Both the position numbers and the translations under genes were made by a program. A stretch of 64,000 bases of DNA from Cyanidiococcus yangmingshanensis (taxonomy: Eukaryota > Rhodophyta > Bangiophyceae > Cyanidiales > Cyanidiaceae): the NCBI GenBank assembly GCA_013995675.1, contig VWRR01000009.1, positions 434,001 to 498,000 of the forward strand. The letters are read 5' to 3'. The notes under the pieces are model-generated. The model saw only the letters and a program-made list of their open reading frames with translations. It did not search any database and had not been told where the DNA came from. Numbering within the stretch: position 1 is the first letter of the stretch; each line of letters opens with the position of its first letter. Of this stretch, positions 40,086 through 50,540 are shown piece after piece.

Positions 40086-42970
40086 ATGGTTGGTTGTTTC
40101 CGCCCCGAGAGCCACGATCCTTGCGGGGGTTTTGTGGGTGTAGGTCCGGTACCAACCTGGTCGTTGTTGGGTGCGTGTCGACGGTGGCGACCTGCCCGAC
40201 AGCGGGTGACGAAATTTTCGCTTCGAAGGTTCCAAGTGACGCAGAACAAGCGACGTGGTTCCGGTGCGTGCTTTCGGGGAATCCGGGCTCTGGCAGCAAC
40301 CGACCCTGTTGAGGGCGAGTGCGTTCAGCCTTGGTGGTCGGTCTCCTTTGAGGACCCCCCGAGCGTGACGAGTGAGCACGAACTGCGCTCAAGTGCGCCG
40401 AATCACTCGGAGCACAGTGGTCGGGCGAAGAATGCTGACGAACGGTTGAATGCTCGAGAGCAACACGACATTTTGGAGGGTAAAGCGCCGGGTGTGCGTC
40501 TGTTTCTGCATCGAACTCGACGAGCTGCGCCGACCAGCGCTGCAGGTGTCGCTGCTATGCGAGCTGGTTCTCGTTCCAAGCCGGGCATCACTCGAGACGT
40601 TGGGCGCTTGAATCAAAGGTCAATAGGGCGCAGGATGACGGAGGAGCGAGCCCCAGTTGACAACCATAGCCTGACCTTTATCCAGGTCTCGTCGCAGGTG
40701 ACCCGAGCACTACGCGCGAACGAGTTGCGGCTGATCGATGGGCGACTCGCAAGCAGTACCAGAAGACAATCGTCTGCTGAAGAAGTGGCTCTTTTTCTGG
40801 ACGAGATTGAATTGCGTTGTGCCTATCTGGGGCCAATTGGTGCATCATTGGTACGCATCGCTCTCGAACGCTCGCTGAAGCATCCGAGAGCGGCAACGGA
40901 CGCGGCGTCGCAGCCAGCAAAGAGCACCATACAAACACCGACGCCCAGTTTGGTGCAGAACTCTTTTGTCGAGGCGGCTTCATCGACCCCTCAGGCAACC
41001 TTCACAAAGTCACATTCACCAGAAACTTGCCTCCGTTCCATGCCCTTAGAGGGCGGAATGTCCACAGATCGAGGTGCTGTCCGGACAGAGGCTTCCAATG
41101 TAGTGCAAAGTGAATTTGGCTGTCTCTGGCGCCTCCGGGCGGTACTAAGCACGGTGATTGATCTACAAATGGATCTCGAGGCGGTTCTGGCAGCAGCTCT
41201 GCGGGATGCGTATCTACCATCGCGGGAGATTGCCCGTGAATTCGGCGGTTCTGTTGCGGATATCCTCGCACAGGAACGAGCCATTCGGCAAATCGTTCAC
41301 GCGACAAGTATGGATTCGAATCCAGCGGGTTTGCGGCAGTTGCTGATTGGCGTTGCTCGCGACTGGAGGGCCATAGCTCTCTTTTTCGCGGAAGTGCTTT
41401 TCGAACTGCGTTTGCACAGTGAAATGCTGGGCTTGATAGATGAATCAGGTCATGGTGCTCCGAATCAGGTAGAATCCGAGGATAATGCACGAATGGTACC
41501 GGATCCGTCCAACAAACCCGATATGAATGCAGTGAACAATGAAGCGGAGAGCGATACGGATCACTTGACCTGGCGCGCTCCACAACTGCAACAACCAGAC
41601 ACGGTGGCGTATGCGTCCGCGGCACAGCGACTGGACGGATTCCAGTGCGCCGCACCGGCGAGCGACTTGGTGCAATCGGGGACGCACGTTGTACCGCGCG
41701 AACCAGGCGAACATCTGGCGACTACAGCGTCCCTCCGAGATGGCGCGAATGCTGCGGCACGAGCTGCCGCGCATCGCATAGCCATTCTGACATTGGAGGT
41801 ATTGGCACCATCTCGCGAACCAGCTGGGGATCTACTATCTCCAATGCGAAATGGAGGAGCTGGCCTTTCTGTTGCTCTTCCCGGTTCAGGGTGAGGCGTT
41901 GCGGCAACAGGTGGCGATGCGTTTCGAGGCCTGTGCCGATATCCTCGAGCAGGCTCGTCAGGCGATCGCAAATGCATTGAGCAGGGAACCTCAAGTTCAC
42001 AGTCATGTTCGTTCATGGACCATCAGGGGTCGAGTCAAGAGCCTCTATTCGACCTATCGGAAGATGATCCGTCTCGGTAGCGGCATTGATGATGTTTTGG
42101 ATCTGCTGGCACTGCGCGTGGTGCTGCGCCCCGTTGACCCGAGCGCATGAACTGGAGGCTTGTGATATAGCGATGGCGGCAATTGAGCGCCTCTGGCCCT
42201 CTATTCAAGACAGGCGTCGTGATTTCATCCGGTCACCCAAGGAAAATGGATACCAGAGCCTTCACACCACCATCTTGGTGGATGATTGGCCCGTAGAGGT
42301 CCAGGTGCGCTCGGAACGCATGCATCGTCTGGCCGAGTACGGCCGAGCTGCCCACTGGCTCTACAAACAAAACACGGGCGTTCTATCCGACTCGATGCTC
42401 GCGACGCACGCCAGTATCGGGACGTCTACGAATGAGGTCGGAATCAGGGACACCTCGCCTTACGCAGCGGCGATCACTGAAGCGCCCTGTGCGCCCTCGG
42501 TCGGAGAGTTCGAGTTTGAATCCCATTCACTGGATTGTCGCGACTGTGTGGCTCAGTCGGAGGGGTTGATTTCGACGCCGACGGTCGATGAGGAGCCCTC
42601 TTTGCCTGCAGCGAACAAGGCATCAAGTATGCCATCGCCGAATACTGGGCCTTCAGAGGCTGGAGTGGTAGCAGCAGTAGCATCCGGACATTCGATCGCC
42701 ACTAGAGACGAGGTCGTCCTGGATGATACCGTGACCGCGTCCCTGGGCACGCACACTGAATATTTCCGGGTGCTTTATCATCAGATAGTGGAACTGGAGC
42801 GATCTATCATTGTGATTGACGTGGACTCGGGCCGACTTCTTAGACTGCCGCGTGGCACGAAATTGGGTGAGGTGGGTAGTGCCCGAATCATCAACGGGCG
42901 CGCTGCATCTGCAGATACCCTGCTTCGCACCGGAGATCAGATTGGTGGGATGCTCTCGTCGTCGCTCTAG
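40086..42970 (+). CDS. RSH: RelA/SpoT-type (p)ppGpp synthetase (RSH), split frames
   Basis: A probable plastid enzyme making the alarmone (p)ppGpp. The first frame starts at an ATG (40086) with a long Arg/Ser-rich, transit-peptide-like region. A segment that aligns with the RSH HD domain follows (LQMDLEAVLAAALRDAYLPS then REIAREFGGSVADILAQERA and LRQLLIGVARDWRAIALFFA). The catalytic HD of HDxxED reads RDAYLPS and the LADRLHN motif reads FAEVLFE, so hydrolase activity is probably lost. A +1 step at about 41802 opens WHHLANQLGIYYLQCEMEEL. The synthetase has GRVKSLYSTYRKMIRLG and DDVLDLLALRVVL; a second +1 step near 42142 leads to FIRSPKENGYQSLHTTI and EVQVRSERMHRLAEYGRAAH. The end (IVIDVDSGRLLRLPRGTKLG) resembles a TGS domain. 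Total about 961 residues; synthetase-only function is inferred. Confidence 0.88.
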
Positions 42971-44964
42971 TACTCCTCTATAGAGGCTGATCTCTGGGTA
43001 CTGCAGCGAGCGAGCAGCGCAGGCTGATTCAGTCAAATGCATCAGGCGTCACCTGCAGGCAGACGATCAAGTGAAACTTCGCATCAACGTGATCATTGTA
43101 TAGCAGGCGGGGTTTCTCCAGTCGCGGATGTTTCAGGCAAGGACACCTGCAAATCTATAGAGACGATTCCAAGCGAACAGTCGTGAATTAGAGACCGAGC
43201 AGAAAAGTGGGGCATCTTGGCGCTCATCTGGACAGATCAGGGGCACACGAATGCAGATGCCTATTTCAGTGACCCACCCAATCTTCTCAGCATCGTTGTA
43301 TTGTGTTTTCGTTTACGAGTCGCGAGCGACGAGTTGAGGCCGCAGCGCGTATGATTGCGCTCCTTGTATATATAGCGCGTGTGCAGGTAGGCGCTGCTGG
43401 CCGATGCTTTATTTCTCGCTGTATTGTAAGTCAAGAGCGGCGCAATGGGTTTGCGAAACACTCGACATAAAACGGGGTGCGCGAATAGACGTCACCTCAT
43501 GGATTCTTACAAGTTTCTCATCTGGCGTTCGGCATCGTTTTAGTCCCATTTCCCCCAACGCTGAACGGTCTGCCTAACGAGACGCCAACGTATTGTGGTC
43601 GCTCGCGATAACGCTCGTCCATTCCAGTCAGAATGAGGGTCTTTGAAATCTCAGTCCCCTGGACGATACCATTTAACACGCAGTTTGAGTATCTGGATAT
43701 TATGGAACGCTTATCCTACCTCTAGGCTACGGTTTGTGATCTGATGCTCTGGCTGCTGTCGCGACTTGGTCATCGTTCCCGAGTCTACCCTCAGTACTTG
43801 GGGACAACGCGAACGGGTTCAAGTACAGAGAGCTGAGAAAGGTACATTTCTATCAACGGATGTACGGAGTCACATTGCCTCCGTTGCGTTTCGTTGATCA
43901 CGTTGGTTTTGACAAGCGCTGTAGTTGGGGAGGCCATAAAAACAAGGTCGAGGAGTCGTGTGCACTCGTCCTTGAGGGAACGGCGACATGCAGCATCAAG
44001 TCACAGAGGCGCTTTTCATTGTCATCACGTTGGAGAAGGTTGTGGTTCGCTTGCTAGTGAACTTGCGAGTCCAGCAGAAGACATTCTGCCAACGTATGTG
44101 ACCTGTAGATCAAGCGTCTCGCTGAAGACAACCACGATCGATGAGCATCTGCCAAATGCGAGCACATCCGGGCTCGTACTTTAAAGTACGCTGCGTTCTC
44201 CTCGAAACACCTCGCTGAAAATTCTGTTGATCGCACTCCTCGACCTGGCCATTGGTGGCACCGAGCTCGTGACCCCAAACCACTAGAGATCCTTGAATAG
44301 ATCCGTCTTCATTTTTTCGGATCTCTCGCAGGCAGTGCTCGTAAAAGTCTTCTAGTGCCTCACAAAGGCCACGGTTCGACTCGTGCACGCCCATGGACAG
44401 AGGTAGCGGTCCAGGAAACCTGCGAAAGCGTAATCCAAGAGTTCTGACTTGGTCTCTGACAAAACTCTCCCGAATAAACCGCAGTGCGCTGCCGGATAAT
44501 GCCGACTAGTCTTCGCTCAAGTGCGAGGATGAGGTCTGACTGTCCAAATAACTTGATCGTCCTCGACCGATAGGGCATGAAGCCCGAGCTCAACGCCCAG
44601 TGTCGGTACAAAACTCTGAAAGCGAGAACGTACCGACTTGTCACGCGGAATCCTTGCTTTCATAAACTTGCAGCGGTGCCTAAGCTCTCACGACAACCTG
44701 AAAAGCATGATCAATTCGCTTCAAGCTTTCGTGCACCTCAACAAGTTGATGATTTCACGGCCACGATACAAGTTGAGGTCTCGAGTACGCCAACCAGTCC
44801 AAGGCTTGGGAACAAACTCGAGTCCAGTTGGCGGCGGTGGCTTGTGTTCTCGTCACCATCTCGGTCCTTGACGAACGTGTGTTTATTTGACCTCAGTAGT
44901 CCTATTGGTGGTCACTTTATCTTTTTTATCGTACGAACAACTAGACAGACTATTCTTAGGCAAC
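42971..44964. other. Long spacer without a convincing gene
   Basis: About 2 kb, the longest gap in the window. Plus-strand frames 43860-44184 and 44577-45398 and minus-strand frames 44054-44644 are short or domain-free; 44577-45398 shadows the next gene in another frame. No repeats or tRNA arms seen. Confidence 0.4.
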
Positions 44965-45588
44965 ATGAGCTGTTTCCAGCGCAGTTTGGATTTCACGTCA
45001 GGAAGCGTCACGGGGTTGCTGAGCTCAGCCCGCTCGGAACAGTCCCCAGTTCGGTCAGCCGACTGGGTGCTCGAGCCGGACGGGCACCACCAGTTACCCA
45101 CGTCGAAATGGAACCGTTTGGAACATACTGTAGGGGCGTTGCAGCTCCCATCGTTTCTTCCTCCAGCTGGTGTGGCGATTTTGGGTTGCGGCACGGGGTG
45201 CTGCCTTGTGGCGCTCGGTTGGTCCTTCGAAAGCGTCCGCCGCTACGGCATTCAAGCACCGCGTGCGTTCACAGGCTGCGGAGTGGGTATCGGGTTTGGC
45301 TGTGTTGGTGTTGGCCAGGGATTCGGGCGCTACGTACCTTGGGCGAAGGACACCCGCCCGCCGTCTCTACGGAAAGATCTGAAAGAGAGCGTCGATGACG
45401 TTGCGCGCTTCTTTCGCGAACGCTTTGGACCCAAGCCCGATAGGAAAAAGCAACCGCCATCGTCAGATGAGGCTAGTTCAGCGCTCAATAAGGCGACCAT
45501 TACACCGGCAGTAGCGCCAGCACCCAAGACGGCAGCGCCATCGCTGAAGGGTACTCGTCCACAACGCTGTATTGAGGTGCGTGATTAG
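44965..45588 (+). CDS. Small membrane protein with glycine-rich hairpin (Mic10-like?)
   Basis: A 207-residue protein from the ATG at 44965 (MSCFQRSLDF); the frame opens further upstream only through a TTG. Residues about 70-125 hold two hydrophobic, glycine-patterned segments: PPAGVAILGCGTGCCLVALG and FTGCGVGIGFGCVGVGQGFG. They are separated by a short charged loop (SVRRYGIQAPR). A charged carboxyl half follows (RKDLKESVDDVARFFRERFG) and an Ala/Pro/Lys tail. A hairpin with GxGxGxG in each helix is the hallmark of MICOS subunit Mic10, which bends crista junctions, but Mic10 is usually under 100 residues. Membership is a guess; other glycine-zipper hairpin proteins are equally possible. Confidence 0.45.
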   Translation: MSCFQRSLDFTSGSVTGLLSSARSEQSPVRSADWVLEPDGHHQLPTSKWNRLEHTVGALQLPSFLPPAGVAILGCGTGCCLVALGWSFESVRRYGIQAPRAFTGCGVGIGFGCVGVGQGFGRYVPWAKDTRPPSLRKDLKESVDDVARFFRERFGPKPDRKKQPPSSDEASSALNKATITPAVAPAPKTAAPSLKGTRPQRCIEVRD

Positions 45589-47134
45589 GTAGATTGAATC
45601 GCACAAAGCGGTTTTCACGAACTCGTATACATACACACACAAAGTGACGATGAATCAGAGAGAGGTGCGGGAGAAAGATTGCGGGAGCATAGCGATGTTT
45701 GCTGGTGTTGTTTCCGTTCAAGCACCGTGGCGGTGAGCAATTCGGAACGGGGAGCGTCCGAATGGTTGGCTCTGGAGCAAAGATATAGAGATATGAGGCG
45801 TCTCTTCATTTGAGCTGCATGCTTGAGCCCAGCCGCTGGCAATAAATGAAACTGATGTCAGTCGAGTTTGATGCAGCGTTGGCAACGATGTCTCGGTGTT
45901 CTGTGAATACACTCGAACGAAACTGCGGCTGGAAAGATAACAAGGATGCTGCGTCATCACGTTTTTGCAATGATTGCCACACTGGATCATATATGGATGC
46001 CATGCATTCATCAGATGATCTTCTCTAGACTTGTCCAATGCCCTGTGTGACGTATGCTTCCCGGAGTGGAACATTCACCGCTTGTTTGACGGAGCGTTTC
46101 CCATGGACGCTGCGCTCAACGGCGTCGATCTGGACGGTACCATTCGACGTCCCACATTGATCCATTATTTAACATTGGTGTAAACCATTCATTACCATGC
46201 ATCGACGAACGAGAAGAGTATCAGTTTTAGACTTGCGATCGGATGTTGTGGCGGTGGCCACGTGGCCCGACCGTTATTGAGTCACCATGCAGGGGTTCTG
46301 CGAATCTTAGCATACCAGACACCAGAGATATCCTCTGACAATAGAAAATTTCAATATCATCATCATGATACAGCGAGGCTGCGACACAAATGATGTTCTC
46401 GTGCAGCCACGTCGAAACATGCGCCCGTCATCCTGGTTGCAAATGAATCGGAACGATAACCTGGACAATTAAGAAGGACCGAACATCCAATCCGTAGACG
46501 TCCAGGGTTGTTCCGGACCAAGCTCAAGGCTTTGCCGTCACATCCGTTATTCATGCTCGTTTCGTTTACCGGCACCATTCAAGACAATACAACGTCGTTG
46601 AGATCCTCAGTTTCTCGTGGGAAGCGTATCCTTTGCCCCCAGATATGTGGCGCTTTCGCGACGTCTTATGCCAATCACCAACCCAATGCTGGGCAGGCCG
46701 TGTATTCGAGCCGTACAAGCGCTCATTTAGACGACCGTCCCATGACGCATTTTCTGCTTCGGGACTCTCGAGAGCCTTTCATGAACTCGACGCACGACCT
46801 TTCGCTGATCTCGTCATGAAATCCCTCAAGTCATCTATAGCTAGGTAGACGCTGCTCCGGCGAAGATCCCACCTGAGTAATCAACACTCGCTGCTGCGCA
46901 TCGTCTACATCCAATGTCGCTATCCGATAAAGGCTGAGCTCCCTATGAATCCACGAAATCAACCTGAAACACAGGGGATACAGTCTCGGGGACGTAAGCA
47001 TCGAGCAACGCAACGACATGACGACCTGTGGCTCATCGACGATCCGTTGCAGCCTATCGCTTTTTGGCTCGCGACACCAAGCAGAGTGTGTCAGGGCTAG
47101 CGAGATTACAAGATAGACAGGGACTGGGCGTGTT
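45589..47134. other. Spacer without a convincing gene
   Basis: About 1.5 kb. Frames at 45718-46074 (minus) and 46508-46819 (plus) are short and domain-free. No RNA gene recognised. Confidence 0.4.
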
Positions 47135-47792
47135 ATGATAAGGCAGGTAACGATGAAACCAAGCTCCAAGCACGTCAAGTTTGCTCATTTGAGCCTCGAT
47201 TTTTCAAGTCAATATCGCTTCTATTTGGAGTATCACAGCAACCCGGGGAATCAGCTGGTGCACGTGTTGTTTGTACCTTTGCTGCTGGGGAGCGCACTGG
47301 CTGCGCTCTCGTTATGGTCGTTCCAGGTCTCCTTCTTCGGAAAGAAACTGCTCGTTGACGCTGGAATGATTCTGGCTTCCGTATACGCGCTGTATTACAT
47401 GCTTCTGTCGCCAGTTACTTGGGTTTGCGGCAGCGCTGCTATGGGTGCTTCCGCTTTACGTTGTTGCGAAGGCAGTCACACTGTATGCTTCGAGTGGGCG
47501 TGTACTATGGTACGCAGTCGCTGCCGTCCAGGCGTCAGGTTGGTCTGCCCAGTTTGCTGCTCATCACTGGCTGGAGAAGCGACGGCCAGCCTTGTTGGAC
47601 AACATGGTGCAGGCTTTCGCCAGTGCACCTTTTTTCGTCTTCTTGGAAGTTTTGGCCGCCCTGGGACTGGATGGTGGAGTCCGAAAGCATCTGCAGCGAC
47701 CAAAGTCGCCCAGACGCACCAAGACAGAGCGAGGAACATCAACAGCACGCGCCAAAACATATACTGAAGGAACTCCAAGCGCTCATGGATAA
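47135..47792 (+). CDS. Mpo1-like (DUF962) 2-hydroxy fatty acid dioxygenase, split frame
   Basis: An ER-membrane non-heme iron enzyme family; yeast Mpo1 alpha-oxidises 2-hydroxy fatty acids of the phytosphingosine pathway. From the ATG at 47135 (or the Met at 47153) the family start is clear: SSQYRFYLEYHSNPGNQLVH with VLFVPLLLGSALAAL, containing the conserved His residues YH and NxxxH. A +1 step at about 47420 (ACT T GGG) restores the second hydrophobic region GFAAALLWVLPLYVVAKAV. The hallmark block VQASGWSAQFAAHHWLEKRR then PALLDNMVQAFASAPFFVFL follows, with the remaining conserved His. The frame ends at 47792. A further +1 frame (to 47883) carries HILKELQALMDKEQDF and may be the true carboxyl end. 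Confidence 0.88.
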
Positions 47793-47885
47793 AGAACAGG
47801 ATTTCAGCCTCATTCCTAGTCGACCGATGACGCTTCCCTTGAGGACCAAGCGGCGCCTTCTGTTGGTCGCCAGCATGAACTGAGC

Positions 47886-48211
47886 TCTAAACAAGAAATC
47901 ATTGATGATAAATGTTGATTGTGTTCCAGTTTATCGTCGACAAAACTGTGGGAGACCGTTCACAGCACGAGCGAGGTAGAATACTGAGATGATCGTGGTC
48001 GACCAATCACGCTATTCGAGGTGTGCTTGTTTGCCAGCGCGCCAAACCGAGCGGTTATTGGCCGAAATCAACCTATCCACAAAGTACTCGTTCACTTATC
48101 GTTTCATGTATGCTTTTACACCGCGCGATCGTCCACTCGATAAGTATGCAGAGGGGTTCTTGCGATCACCCAGCCGATCAGGCTCGCGGTTGATGCCCCT
48201 CTACCGAAGGC
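47886..48211. other. Convergent spacer
   Basis: About 330 bp between the end of the Mpo1-like gene region and the subunit g-like gene on the other strand. A short plus-strand frame (47989-48312) overlaps the latter and has no recognisable domain. Confidence 0.4.
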
Positions 48212-48511
48212 TCACGGCTGCAGAGAGCGCGCGCCCAGGACAATTCCCAAACAGTAAAACGCGTAAAGTTCTGCACAGCGCAAACCAAACCAGCCAGCCT
48301 CCTCCACCGTAACATGTTTCGAACGTAGTTTACTGACCAAAGCTCGGAACTCATTCTGGGCTGCGTTCCAGCGCGCGGGTAGCGCGTTCAAGTGAGTATA
48401 CAAGAGTTTGCGCCGCAAGTCCGCAGTCGTTTCCCATGCTTCCGGAGAGGCTGACGGCACAATCAAAGCACTATTTCTGGAAAGCAACTGTTTCCATAAG
48501 GAGCCAGACAT
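48212..48511 (-). CDS. Mitochondrial ATP synthase subunit g-like protein
   Basis: A 99-residue protein with an ATG start. The amino part is helical and basic (LRRKLLYTHLNALPARWNAA). Then comes SKHVTVEEAGWFGLRCAELY followed by AFYCLGIVLGARSLQP. This resembles the end of ATP synthase subunit g, where a VTVKEA-type helix leads into a membrane segment with a conserved Glu and a GE-x-x-G-like turn, ending soon after. Subunit g sits at the membrane interface of ATP synthase dimers and helps shape cristae. Length and overall order fit; the sequence is too short for certainty by eye. It lies among other putative mitochondrial membrane proteins, which is suggestive but weak. Confidence 0.5.
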   Translation of the reverse strand: MSGSLWKQLLSRNSALIVPSASPEAWETTADLRRKLLYTHLNALPARWNAAQNEFRALVSKLRSKHVTVEEAGWFGLRCAELYAFYCLGIVLGARSLQP

Positions 48512-49677
48512 GGTATTGCAAGCCGTCGAGTTCTTTACCGAATAGGTGCTCGCGTAGAGCGACAGACGCCTTTAACGCGTGCGGCGATCGTCTCGGGCGT
48601 GTGCTGGACTGCTACCCGACCGAGCCGAGACTCACCAAAGACATGCAGGTCTTGAAAGGTGTCGCTTGATGGCCCTGAGGTCTAATTTGTTGGGCATATT
48701 TGGTTTCCTGGTATTTATGGAGAACGCGTTCATGATATTGGCAGAGATGATGAGAACGCTTGGGGGAGTTATTCGAATAAGGTCTGAGAGCAGCAAGCTT
48801 TTTTCCAGCATGCTTCGGTTCCGGTGCTCCTGAATGGAAACATGTCCTTTTGTGGCAGCCGTATGGTGCACCGCAGACCAGCCAAGTTGGTCTCAATAGA
48901 GAGAAGGCCAACAACAGGTGCACTCCATTGGTTAAATAAGAGTTCAGAAGCGATTATGAATCTGTTCTATTGAACCTCACCGGTTTCGGCTTGATGCGAA
49001 CTCGACACGTTCATGCAGAGGTCGTTCATTCGAGTATCCCTCTCTGTCCTCACATCCATGCAGCTCGATGATGGGTTTCGGTTCTACGGGCAGCTACATT
49101 TCGCGAAAGCAATGGGGAAAACGGCCTTTGAATCTGCAAATGTTTTGTTGATCAGTGCTTGCCTGCAAACGACAAGTATCCGACACCCTCATCGAGCAGA
49201 CAAGAGGCGCGTGTTCCATACAACGATACGCGGAGCGAAGTAAAACAAAAAGACACGGCACTGCGATCTGCATATGTTTTGTTGATCAGTGCTTGCCTGC
49301 AAACGACAAGTATCCGACACCCTCATCGAGGAGACAAGAGGCTCTCCAGAACCGCCTGCAGATTGTAACTGCTCTCGGCGTGCATCACCTTGTGCGAAAC
49401 TTTAAAGCGTTTCGAGGAAAATACCACAACGTTTGGAGCAGAAGCAACCATGATCGGCAGCTGGGAAGCGCTCTATGCTCGAGATTCACGAGATCAATAT
49501 GAACTTTCCGTCGATCGGTGTTTTCAGCCACAAATATCGTCCTGTGCCCAGACCTATACTCTGTGAGCGTACAGAAGCCGTATGATTTCCATGGCCAGTC
49601 TTTTACCAAAAGCATACTGTGTCTCTGGGACATGGGGTTTCGCTTCAAGACTACTGAAAAAACGTCCGTGTACCAAC
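48512..49677. other. Spacer with a 76-bp direct repeat
   Basis: About 1.17 kb. Apart from the repeat at 49133-49342 I see only short, domain-free open frames, some of them created by the repeat itself. Confidence 0.45.
49133..49342. repeat. 76-bp direct repeat, two copies, 134-bp period
   Basis: Copies at 49133-49208 and 49267-49342 share GTTTTGTTGATCAGTGCTTG and the rest through CCGACACCCTCATCGAG and AGACAAGAGGC with only a few mismatches. The near identity implies a recent duplication or selection. It is intergenic. Confidence 0.9.
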
Positions 49678-49881
49678 TCAAGCTGGAGGTCGAACGCCCG
49701 CCAAGTCAACCGAAGGCGGCTCTGCCTCGCCGCTTCGCGGCGGCTTTGCCTCTTCTTCGCCAATTAACGGCAAGCGCAAGTCCGGACGCAGCCAGTTGTG
49801 CACACAAGAGGCTCCAGCAAGGAGGGAGCCAAAGGCGGCCACGTAGAGGATGAGGAGCCGTCGCCACCCTACTGCAACCAT
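49678..49881 (-). CDS. UQCC6/BRAWNIN-like complex III assembly microprotein
   Basis: A 67-residue protein if it begins at the ATG at 49881 (MVAVGWRRLL); the open frame runs 85 codons further upstream but through poor sequence. A single membrane helix (LLILYVAAFGSLLAGASCVH) is followed at once by HNWLRPDLRLPLIGEEE. This reproduces the animal UQCC6 (C12orf73) pattern GAExVHRYYRPDLxIPEI, in which the helix anchors in the mitochondrial inner membrane and the protein promotes respiratory complex III assembly. The tail is acidic then Pro-rich. The match is short but specific (VHxxxRPDLxxPxI). It is easily missed by annotation because of its size. Confidence 0.62.
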   Translation of the reverse strand: MVAVGWRRLLILYVAAFGSLLAGASCVHNWLRPDLRLPLIGEEEAKPPRSGEAEPPSVDLAGVRPPA

Positions 49882-50540
49882 GTTGGGCGCACGAGTCGTT
49901 ACTGTATACCACCGTCGTCTGCTAGCCTTATCCACACACACACACCTGGAGTTTACGTCAAACCCGTTTCGATAACGCGGTTGGTTGAGGTCGCGGAGTC
50001 GCCTCACAGCACCAGAGGCCAAACAACTTGAGCACAAACAACTCGTCGAGAATAGCGTCGGGTCAAACTGGCCCAGGACGTTCTCCCCGAGCGACGAACG
50101 CCTGTCAATGCCGCTGCACGTCAAGAACACTTTCATAGTATCAAAAACTACTTTTCTTGAAAAGAAGAACTACTCACGCTGCGTTGACGTGGACGTTAGG
50201 TCGGTTCCTGTGCCGTCACAGTGAGGTTGCGACGCTCCAACCTGGACTCGTTCAAGGTCTCCATTGCCTACTTTATACGAACCCTCACTTGTGCAAGACT
50301 CAACTACAGGATCACTCACAATCATTCATCACCATTAGGGCCGCTAGAAAGAGCAGTTTGTGTTTCCAGATCGAATCAACCGACGCTGATTCGAAAAACG
50401 CAAGTCGCAACACCCTTGACTGCCCGAGTGGCGCGAAAACAACGGGTCGTCACTTGCCATGAACGCCACGGTTCCGCACAACACCCGTGACTCTCCAACT
50501 GGTTTGATCTCTTTCATCAGCTCGTTCGGTTGGCGAAACC
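49882..50540. promoter_or_regulatory. Divergent region between UQCC6-like gene and ATR
   Basis: About 660 bp between divergent starts. Frames 49985-50224, 50157-50462 and 50344-50910 are domain-free. A short (CA)n run lies near 49934. It should hold both promoters. Confidence 0.35.

Noticed and set aside
44577-45398. 273-codon frame overlapping the hairpin-protein gene
   Set aside because: It is in another frame of the same DNA, Arg/Ser-rich, and lacks the glycine-patterned helices.
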